64,000 bases of DNA from contig NZ_JACOFR010000012.1 in NCBI RefSeq assembly GCF_019455385.1, positions 148,235 through 212,234 of the forward strand, given 5' to 3'. Shown here in pieces: positions 42,617 through 49,439 of the stretch. Origin of the DNA: Bradyrhizobium sp. BR 10289. Its GTDB lineage: Bacteria > Pseudomonadota > Alphaproteobacteria > Rhizobiales > Xanthobacteraceae. Below the pieces are notes generated by a model, which was not told where the DNA came from, did no database searches, and saw only the letters and a program-made list of their open reading frames with translations. A program made the position numbers and the translations under genes. Position 1 is the first letter of the stretch, and each line of letters starts with the position of its first letter.

Positions 42617-44242
42617 ATGTCCACCACCTCGATCCCCTCCGCCCGATCGCGCGTCAAACCCCGGGTGAGTTACAACCGTTTCCGGGCCTGGCTGGTTGCC
42701 TGCGCGACCCGGCCGGAGGCCGGCCTGTGGCTGGTGATCCAGTTCGCCATCCTGCATGCGGTGCTCTGGACCTTCATCCTGATCAATCTCAAGGCGGCGC
42801 AGGACGTTCACATGGACGTCGCGGAAGCCTGGGGCTGGGGCCAGAAATTCCTGTGGGGCTACGGCAAGCATCCGCCGCTGTCGGGCTGGGTCGCGGGCGT
42901 CTGGTTCAGGATGTTCCCGGCGACGGACTGGGCGACCTATGCGCTGGCGATGGCGACAATCGGCGTCGGCATGGTGATCTGCTGGCTTGTTGCCCTGCGC
43001 GTGGTCGATGCACGGCGCGCCTTCCTCGTCGTCGTGATGATCGCGCTCTACCCGATCTTCAATTTCAAGGGCTTCAAGTACAACGCGGACCTGCTCCAGC
43101 TCGTCACGCTGCCGCTGCTGGTGCTCGCCTATCTCAACGCGTTCGAGAAGAGGACCTGGCAATCCGGCATCTGGTTCGGCCTCGCCGGCGCACTGGCGCT
43201 GATGACCAAATACTGGGTGCTGACCATGATCGGCGCCATCGGCCTTGCCGCGCTGGTCCATCCCGACCGGCTGCGCTTCCTGTTGTCGCCGGCGCCATGG
43301 GTGGCGATCGCGACGATGGTCGTGACGATGATCCCGCACGTCGTCTGGCTGGCGAACGTGCATTTCGCGCCGCTGACCTATGCCGGCGACACCTACAGCC
43401 TCGAGGATGCTCACCTCGTGCATCAGCTCGTCGCCGGCTATGCCTTGCATAATTTTGCGCTGCTGGCGCTGCCGGTGGCACTCGCGGCGCTCGCGATGGC
43501 GCTGGTGCCGCCATGGGCGTCCCTTCTGCTGCGCGCGCCCTTGCGCATCGTCACGCGGGCCTGGGCGCGCGGCGCCAATCCGGGCGTCAATGTCGCGCAG
43601 GCGCTGAATGTCTGGATCATCCAGATCATCGTCGCCATCGGCCCGCCGCTCGGCGCGCTGGCCTTCAGCATCTACATGAAAACGGATTGGGGCATCTCGC
43701 TGTTCTTCCTGGTGCCGCTGGCGCTGGTCGCGATCCCGGCGTTGCGGTTGCAGGGTGCGGTGCTGGTCAACATCGCCGCGATCTGGCTCGTGCTCAGCGT
43801 CGCGACGCTTGCCGCCTCACCATGGATCGCCGCGCGCGAGATAGCGGCCAATGCCCGCAATGCACAGATCTATGGCGCACGCTCGGAGCTGGCGCGCGAA
43901 TTGACCCAGGCCTGGCACGCGCGCTTTGCCTCACGCTGGGCCGTGGTCGCCGGCACCATGGAGCAGATCCAGCCGCTGGTGTTCTACAGCCCGGATCATC
44001 CGTCCGCGCTGCTGCCGCTGGAGGCCTGGGATTCCGGCCTGACCTCGCGCGACGACGTGAAGAAATACGGCTTCATCGGCGTGTTCGATCCGACCGACGG
44101 CCGCCTGCCGGCATTCGAGAAATGGGTGGCGGAGACTGCGCCGAATGCCGAGCGCATCGTGATGACGACGCGCCGCTTCACCCACGGCAAGGCTGGCCCG
44201 ACGATGACCTGGAATATCTACATCGCGCCGCCGGAGAAGTGA
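42617..44242 (+). CDS. Glycosyltransferase family 39 (ArnT/PMT-like) protein
   Basis: A 541-residue inner-membrane glycosyltransferase of the GT39/PMT_2 type with about ten membrane helices. The first loop has HMDVAEAWGWG and GKHPPLSGW, the acidic and Pro-rich region that in this family holds the catalytic Asp and binds a polyprenyl-phosphate sugar. The C-terminal 150 residues are soluble and periplasmic. It would add a sugar to lipid A, a protein or another envelope glycan. In many alphaproteobacteria ahcY lies next to ptsH at this point; here this gene lies between ptsH and lepA. Confidence 0.85.
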   Translation: MSTTSIPSARSRVKPRVSYNRFRAWLVACATRPEAGLWLVIQFAILHAVLWTFILINLKAAQDVHMDVAEAWGWGQKFLWGYGKHPPLSGWVAGVWFRMFPATDWATYALAMATIGVGMVICWLVALRVVDARRAFLVVVMIALYPIFNFKGFKYNADLLQLVTLPLLVLAYLNAFEKRTWQSGIWFGLAGALALMTKYWVLTMIGAIGLAALVHPDRLRFLLSPAPWVAIATMVVTMIPHVVWLANVHFAPLTYAGDTYSLEDAHLVHQLVAGYALHNFALLALPVALAALAMALVPPWASLLLRAPLRIVTRAWARGANPGVNVAQALNVWIIQIIVAIGPPLGALAFSIYMKTDWGISLFFLVPLALVAIPALRLQGAVLVNIAAIWLVLSVATLAASPWIAAREIAANARNAQIYGARSELARELTQAWHARFASRWAVVAGTMEQIQPLVFYSPDHPSALLPLEAWDSGLTSRDDVKKYGFIGVFDPTDGRLPAFEKWVAETAPNAERIVMTTRRFTHGKAGPTMTWNIYIAPPEK

Positions 44243-44250
44243 GGTTCTCT

Positions 44251-44270
44251 TCACCTCTCCCCGCAAGCAC
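44251..44270. repeat. Fragment of palindromic repeat family C
   Basis: Only the left end, CACCTCTCCCCGCAAGC, of the family C repeat is found after the glycosyltransferase stop, without its partner arm. It looks like a truncated copy. Confidence 0.5.
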
Positions 44271-44292
44271 GGCACGCGGCAACAGGAGGGTC

Positions 44293-44610
44293 CTAAATCC
44301 CTTCCTCGTTGAACTTGCTCTCGACGAGCTCGGTGATCGCCGCAAGGGCGGCTTCCGCATCGTCGCCGGCCGCGGCCACCGTGATCGTCGTGCCCGGTCC
44401 GGCCGCGAGCATCATCAGCCCCATGATCGAGGTGCCGCCGACGGTCTCGCCGCCGCGCGTCACCCACACCTGTGCATTGAAGCGCTCGACCGCCTGGACG
44501 AACTTCGCCGAGGCGCGCGCATGCAGGCCGCGCTTGTTGATGATCAGGAGCTCTTTGGAGATCGCGCCCGCGGGCACGCCGGTCCCGGCTTGTGGCGCGT
44601 CGTCGCTCAT
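44293..44610 (-). CDS. ptsH: HPr phosphocarrier protein
   Basis: A 105-residue HPr of the nitrogen/carbon regulatory PTS. The active His30 is in GLHARASAKF, and Ser61, the equivalent of Ser46, is in GTSIMGLMML. A 15-residue N-terminal extension precedes the normal start. The start overlaps the EIIA stop by four bases (ATGA). With HprK encoded two genes away, Ser phosphorylation is possible. No sugar-specific EIIBC genes are near, so it is a regulatory cascade rather than a sugar importer. Confidence 0.95.
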   Translation of the reverse strand: MSDDAPQAGTGVPAGAISKELLIINKRGLHARASAKFVQAVERFNAQVWVTRGGETVGGTSIMGLMMLAAGPGTTITVAAAGDDAEAALAAITELVESKFNEEGI

Positions 44611-45008
44611 TTGCCGGCGAGCACGCGGCTGGCGATGGTGACGTATTTGCGTCCCGCTTCCTGCGCCATCGCGATCGCGTCAGGCAGCGTACGCTCCTCG
44701 CGCACCTTGGCGAGCTTCACCAGCATGGGCAGGTTGATGCCCGCGAGCACTTCGACCTTCGGCCGGCTCATGCAGGATATCGCCAGGTTGGACGGCGTGC
44801 CCCCGAACATGTCGGTGAGGATCGCAACGCCGTCGCCGGAATCGACGCGGTTAACCGCTTCGATGATGTCGCTTCGGCAGAGATCGGAATCGTCTTCGGC
44901 GCCGATCGTGATCGCTTCGATTTGCTTTTGTGGGCCCATGACATGCTCAAGCGCTGCCTTGAATTCGTCGGCAAGGCGCCCGTGGGTCACAAGTACTAGA
45001 CCAATCAT
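44607..45008 (-). CDS. PTS EIIA component, mannose family (regulatory)
   Basis: A 133-residue EIIA of the mannose/fructose/sorbose family. The phosphorylated His9 is in VLVTHGRLADEF, and DMFGGTPSNLA is the conserved second motif. It has no fused EIIB. In alphaproteobacteria this protein with HPr and EI(Ntr) forms a sugar-less PTS. The start at 45008 has GAGGAG as ribosome site; the stop overlaps ptsH by four bases. A 209-base gap separates it from hprK. Confidence 0.93.
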   Translation of the reverse strand: MIGLVLVTHGRLADEFKAALEHVMGPQKQIEAITIGAEDDSDLCRSDIIEAVNRVDSGDGVAILTDMFGGTPSNLAISCMSRPKVEVLAGINLPMLVKLAKVREERTLPDAIAMAQEAGRKYVTIASRVLAGK

Positions 45009-45217
45009 CGGAAAAACTCCTCGCGGGCGCTTTTGGTGCACCGCACGAACGCGCCACTTTGACCATCCAGAGCCCCCGCGCAAGAGGGGATGTTGCGTAT
45101 CTCCCTGAATCTAGACGGATGGATGAGGGGAGCTGCGCCGGTCTACTCGGTCGCGAGTGTGCGGCTCATATGGTTACCATTTCCCTTCAAACAATCGCCT
45201 GAGGGGTTAGGAGAAGG

Positions 45218-45703
45218 TTAACTCTTGGTAGTGGTCAAGGCCGCGACAACCAATGGGAGGGGCGAAGTGTCGCGGCTCACCGGGATTCGCGGTATTTCGA
45301 CACCGAAAATGCTGGTTTTCAGGGATTCGGCCGACGGCAGCCGTTCCGCGTCCGCGGCGTCCAGATCGACCACGAGACCGACGGTCGCATGCTCCACGTA
45401 GTCGCAGCGGCGGATTCCGAGGCCGCGAATCTCGATCAGGCCAGCCAGCACCGGCGCGGGACGAACCGCAATTTCATCGCCGACTGTCGCCAGATGGACA
45501 CGGTCGTCACCGACCAGAACGGCCCTTTCGACCATTCCTGACCGTCCCGCCATGATCAGATCGAAGGCAAGGCGCGACTTGCCGGAGCCCGAGGGCCCGC
45601 GGATCAGCACCGCCCGATTTCCGATCTTGACCGCGGAGGCGTGCACACTGGGCTCGGCCTGATTTGAGCTGCCTTCGTTCGAGCCGCCGCTGCCTTGGCT
45701 CAT
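45218..45703 (-). CDS. hprK: Short HPr kinase/phosphorylase (catalytic domain only)
   Basis: A 161-residue protein with Walker A GPSGSGKS at residues 36-43 followed by RLAFDLIMAG, as in the C-terminal domain of HPr kinase/phosphorylase. The N-terminal domain of the Firmicute enzyme (about 310 residues) is missing, as is usual in alphaproteobacteria. It phosphorylates HPr on Ser46-equivalent positions and links PTS state to metabolism. Its ATG shares bases with the chvG TGA (4-base overlap), so its translation is coupled to the sensor kinase. Confidence 0.9.
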   Translation of the reverse strand: MSQGSGGSNEGSSNQAEPSVHASAVKIGNRAVLIRGPSGSGKSRLAFDLIMAGRSGMVERAVLVGDDRVHLATVGDEIAVRPAPVLAGLIEIRGLGIRRCDYVEHATVGLVVDLDAADAERLPSAESLKTSIFGVEIPRIPVSRDTSPLPLVVAALTTTKS

Positions 45704-47490
45704 AGCGCCGGCAGCCGCACCACGAAGCGTGCACCAGCAACCGTCGGGACGCCTTCGTCATCGGGGGGGCCGACGCGGTTCTCGGCCCAGATGCGGCCGC
45801 CATGGGCATCGACGATCTGTTTGGAGATCGACAGCCCGAGGCCGGAGTTCTGGCCGAAGCCCTGGTGCGGACGGTCGGTGTAGAAGCGCTCGAAGATGCG
45901 ATCGAGCGCGTCTTCGCGAATGCCGGGGCCGTCGTCGTCGACCACGATCTCGATTTCTCCGCGGACCCGGCGGCAGACGAGGCGCACCTTGGCTCCGGGC
46001 TCCGAGAAGGACTGCGCGTTGGAGAGCAGGTTGGAGACCACCTGTCCGAGCCGGGAATCATGTCCGGTCACGGCGAACGTATCGGTGGCTCCGCGCCCCT
46101 CGAAGCGCGCCTCGACCGCGACGTCGTGGCCGAGCTTGGTCTCGTTCGCGACCGAGACCAGTGTGCCCAAGAGGCGGCGCAGATCGACCGGAATCGCGTC
46201 CTGTCGCTGCAGCTCGGCGTCGAGCCGGCTGGCGTCGGAGATGTCCGAGATCAGGCGGTCGAGCCGCTTGACGTCGTGCTCGATCACTTCGAGCAGGCGC
46301 GCGCGGCTGTTCTCGTTGCGCGCCAGCGGCAAGGTCTCGACCGCGGAGCGCAGCGAGGTCAAGGGGTTCTTCAATTCGTGGGCGACGTCGGCGGCGAACA
46401 TCTCGATCGCCTCGATGCGGCTGTAGAGCGCGTTGGTCATGTCGCGCAGCGCGCCGGAGAGATGTCCGATCTCGTCGCGGCGGCGGGTGAAGTCGGGGAT
46501 CTCGACGCGGGTCTTGATGCGGCGGCGGACGCGCTCGGCGCTGTCGGCGAGCCGGCGCACGGGACCGGCGATAGTGCTCGCCAGCAGCAGCGACAGCATG
46601 ATCATGACGGCGGCGGCGACGCCGCCGACCTTGAGGATGGCGAGGCGTTCGGCCGTCACCATCTGGTCGATCTCGTCGCCTTGCGTCGACAGCATCAGCG
46701 CGCCGTGGATGGCGCGCGAGCGCAGCACGGGCACGGCGACGGAGACGATCACCTCGCCGCGCGCATTGACCCGCACCATCGAGCGCTTCTGGCCCTGGAG
46801 CGCATCGCCGACTTCGGCATAGCCGTTGCCGTTCTCGCGTCCGAGCTCGCGATAGAGCGGCAGGTCGCCGCGGTTCAGCCACGTGCGGACCGCGACCATG
46901 CCGCGCTCGACGAAGCCCGGTTTCAGTGAGGGCGGCGGCAGCGGGAAGGTGAGCACGTTGTCGAGGTCGCGGCTGTCGAGCAGCAGCGTGCCGTTGGGGT
47001 CGAAGATCCGCGCGCGGGTCTTGGTCGGCGAGATCAGCGTGCGCAGCACCGGCGCCACGCGCTCCGGATTGATCGGGAAATCCAGCGAATCGTCGGTGCC
47101 GCCGTAGCTGTCGCCGGTCTTGAGGTCGAGCAGGCGGTCGGGGTCGATGGTGATGGCGTTGGTCTGCACGGTGGCGGAGGCCGCGATCGCGCCGGCGATG
47201 ATCTCGGCCTGCACCAGCAGGCTCTGCGCGCGCGCGTCGATCAGTCCGGCGCGGAACTGCGACAGATACAGGATGCTCGCGACCAGCGCGACGAGGCCGG
47301 CTAGGTTGAGCGAGACGATGCGGCGGGTCAGGCTCGAGAAGGACAGCGCGAAGAAGAACTGCCCGGCGCGCTTGAGCCAGCCCAGCGGCCGCCAGCCTTG
47401 CCTGACCGGCTTGTCCTCATGATCCGATGCGCCGTGGGACGCGTTGTCCTCGGCGTTCGAACTCGAATCAGGCTGCGTTCGGTCAAGCAA
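45700..47490 (-). CDS. chvG: Sensor histidine kinase ChvG
   Basis: A 596-residue inner-membrane sensor kinase. Two helices (about residues 35-70 and 270-300) bracket a periplasmic stimulus-sensing domain of about 200 residues. HAMP, HisKA with His371 in DVAHELKNPLTS, and an ATPase domain (DGPGIREDALDRIFERFY, GLGLSISKQIV) follow. With ChvI it responds to acidity and envelope conditions in Rhizobiales. The reading frame begins at a TTG (47490); no ATG lies nearby. It overlaps hprK by four bases. Confidence 0.93.
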   Translation of the reverse strand: MLDRTQPDSSSNAEDNASHGASDHEDKPVRQGWRPLGWLKRAGQFFFALSFSSLTRRIVSLNLAGLVALVASILYLSQFRAGLIDARAQSLLVQAEIIAGAIAASATVQTNAITIDPDRLLDLKTGDSYGGTDDSLDFPINPERVAPVLRTLISPTKTRARIFDPNGTLLLDSRDLDNVLTFPLPPPSLKPGFVERGMVAVRTWLNRGDLPLYRELGRENGNGYAEVGDALQGQKRSMVRVNARGEVIVSVAVPVLRSRAIHGALMLSTQGDEIDQMVTAERLAILKVGGVAAAVMIMLSLLLASTIAGPVRRLADSAERVRRRIKTRVEIPDFTRRRDEIGHLSGALRDMTNALYSRIEAIEMFAADVAHELKNPLTSLRSAVETLPLARNENSRARLLEVIEHDVKRLDRLISDISDASRLDAELQRQDAIPVDLRRLLGTLVSVANETKLGHDVAVEARFEGRGATDTFAVTGHDSRLGQVVSNLLSNAQSFSEPGAKVRLVCRRVRGEIEIVVDDDGPGIREDALDRIFERFYTDRPHQGFGQNSGLGLSISKQIVDAHGGRIWAENRVGPPDDEGVPTVAGARFVVRLPAL

Positions 47491-47538
47491 TGCTTACGCC
47501 CGCGTTAGGACGGCTCGTGCGACAGTCACCGCATCCTA

Positions 47539-47587
47539 GAGCATGATCCGGAAAAGTGTGCAGCGGTTTTCCGAAAAGATCATGCTC
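47539..47587. repeat. GAGCATGATC palindromic repeat (family F)
   Basis: GAGCATGATC and GATCATGCTC form the outer arms, and CGGAAAA with TTTTCCG the inner arms, of a near-complete stem around GTGTGCAGCGG. This repeat is widespread in Bradyrhizobiaceae. It lies in the 194-base gap between chvI and chvG. Confidence 0.88.
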
Positions 47588-47597
47588 ATACGATAAC

Positions 47598-47619
47598 CTG
47601 AAGCGCGACTGCGCTTCAG
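47598..47619. terminator. Hairpin between chvI and chvG
   Basis: CTGAAGCGC-GACT-GCGCTTCAG is a perfect 9-base stem with a 4-base loop directly next to the family F repeat. No T-run follows on either strand, so partial attenuation or RNA stabilisation is as likely as termination. Confidence 0.35.
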
Positions 47620-47684
47620 GGCATGCCCGGTCCTGATGGACTCAGAACCGCGCAGCGATCTGCTGTTCGTGAAGGCTCGCGCCC

Positions 47685-48386
47685 TCAGGCTTCCTTGAAG
47701 CGGTAGCCGACGCCGTAGAGCGTCTCGATCATCTCGAACTCGTTGTCGACCACCTTGAACTTCTTGCGCAGCCGCTTGATGTGGCTGTCGATGGTGCGGT
47801 CGTCGACATAGACCTGGTCGTCATAGGCGGCGTCCATCAGCGCGTTGCGGCTCTTCACCACGCCGGGCCGGGTCGCGAGCGCCTGCAGGATCAGGAATTC
47901 GGTGACGGTCAGCGTCACCGGCTCGTTCTTCCAGGTGCAGGTATGGCGTTCCGGATCCATCCGCAGCAGGCCGCGGTCGAGCGCCTTGGCGTCGTTCTCC
48001 TTCGGCGCGACCGTCGGGTCCTTCGGCGCCGAGCGGCGCAGCACGGCCTTGACGCGCTCGACCAGAAGGCGCTGCGAGAACGGTTTGCGGATGAAGTCGT
48101 CGGCGCCCATCTTGAGGCCGAACAGCTCGTCGATCTCTTCGTCCTTGGAGGTCAGGAAGATCACCGGCAGGTCCGATTTCTGCCGCAGGCGCCGCAGCGT
48201 CTCCATGCCGTCCATGCGCGGCATCTTGATGTCGAGGATGGCGAGATCGGGCTGAGTGGTGCGGAAACCGTCCAGGGCGGAGGCGCCGTCGGTGTAGGTC
48301 ATGATGCGGTAGCCTTCGGCTTCCAGCGCGATCGAGACGGATGTGAGAATGTTGCGGTCGTCGTCGACCAAAGCGATTGTGGGCAT
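47685..48386 (-). CDS. chvI: Response regulator ChvI
   Basis: A 233-residue OmpR-family regulator. The receiver domain has the acidic pair DDD at 8-10, the phosphorylated Asp52 in ILDIKMPRMDG, and Lys of the switch in LTSKDE. The C-terminal winged helix runs from GLLRMDPERHTC to YGVGYRF. ChvI is the partner of ChvG and controls acid, envelope and symbiosis genes in rhizobia. Start at 48386 with GAGG just upstream. It is the first gene of the leftward block. Confidence 0.95.
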   Translation of the reverse strand: MPTIALVDDDRNILTSVSIALEAEGYRIMTYTDGASALDGFRTTQPDLAILDIKMPRMDGMETLRRLRQKSDLPVIFLTSKDEEIDELFGLKMGADDFIRKPFSQRLLVERVKAVLRRSAPKDPTVAPKENDAKALDRGLLRMDPERHTCTWKNEPVTLTVTEFLILQALATRPGVVKSRNALMDAAYDDQVYVDDRTIDSHIKRLRKKFKVVDNEFEMIETLYGVGYRFKEA

Positions 48387-48627
48387 GAGCCTCTGCTTTC
48401 TGCTTTCCGTTTGGGTCGTGGCTTAAACGGCGAGCAATCCACTGATGCGCCGCATACATGGGTGCCGATATTTGGCGTTCGAACCTTGTCACCGAGCAAT
48501 GCAAGCTGGGCTGAAGTGTGACCAAGTTCTACGAAACGCGGCAGATTCGCCGCATCTCGACCCATAACCGGGCCCCCGTTTAGCCGAAAAAAGCCCCTCC
48601 TTGCAACCACCTGAGCCGAGAAAGCCC

Positions 48628-49362
48628 ATGCAACCGACCCCCGATTTCGCTCCCCAACGGCTCGCCAAATCGCTGCTGCGGCGCTCGCGCCAAGGGGCTC
48701 TCGCAACATTGATGGCGGGCTCCGGCGACCCCTATTGTTCCCTGGTCAATCTGGCCAGCCACCCGGACGGCTCGCCGATCCTGCTGATCTCGAGCCTCGC
48801 CGTGCACACCAGGAACCTCGTGGCCGACAGCCGGGTCTCGCTGATGCTGGACGAGCGCGCGGCCGGCGATCCGCTGGAGGGCGCCCGGATCATGCTGTCG
48901 GGCCGGGCCGAGCCGGCCGGTGAAGAGAAGGATCTGCTCCAGCGGCGGTATCTGAGTGCCCACCCGTCGGCGGAAGCCTTTGTCTCCTTTAAGGATTTTT
49001 CGTTCTTCCGGATCCGGCCCACCGGAACCCATCTGGTCGCCGGCTTCGGCCGCATCGTCGACCTCAAGCCCGAGCAATTCCTCACCGACCTCACTGGCGC
49101 GGAAGATCTGCTCGCGGCCGAGGAGGGGGCCGTCGCGCACATGAATGCCGACCACCGCGACGCCATGGGCCTCTATGCAACGAAGCTGCTCGGTGCACCC
49201 GCCGGCGATTGGCGCTGCACCGGCTGCGACCCCGAGGGTCTCGACATGCAGGACGGCCAGACTGCGCTGCGGCTGGATTTTCCGGAGCGCGTCACGGACG
49301 GCACGGCCCTGCGCAAGATGCTGGTCCGCCTCGTGGGCGAGGCTCGGGCAAAGACCGACTAG
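48628..49362 (+). CDS. HugZ-like heme/FMN split-barrel protein with DUF2470
   Basis: A 244-residue protein. The N-terminal pyridoxamine-phosphate-oxidase-type split barrel (RRSRQGALATLMAGSGDPYC to FFRIRPTGTHLVAGFG) is followed by a DUF2470 domain (EEGAVAHMNADHRDAMGLYA). This layout matches HugZ heme-utilisation proteins and other FMN- or heme-binding members. The start is ATG 48628 with GAGAAAG ahead; the frame is open from a TTG at 48601. It is divergent from chvI. Confidence 0.85.
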   Translation: MQPTPDFAPQRLAKSLLRRSRQGALATLMAGSGDPYCSLVNLASHPDGSPILLISSLAVHTRNLVADSRVSLMLDERAAGDPLEGARIMLSGRAEPAGEEKDLLQRRYLSAHPSAEAFVSFKDFSFFRIRPTGTHLVAGFGRIVDLKPEQFLTDLTGAEDLLAAEEGAVAHMNADHRDAMGLYATKLLGAPAGDWRCTGCDPEGLDMQDGQTALRLDFPERVTDGTALRKMLVRLVGEARAKTD

Positions 49363-49439
49363 CGCAATCATTTGAACGCTGCTCCCCGTCGCTGCGACCC
49401 AAGACCGTATCGGTTTGATGGCTCGCAGCGAGAGGGTTC

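Noticed and set aside
40691..45008. The possibility that lepA, the GT39 gene and the PTS genes form one operon
   Set aside because: The GT39 gene is on the opposite strand from lepA and ptsH, so they cannot be one transcript.
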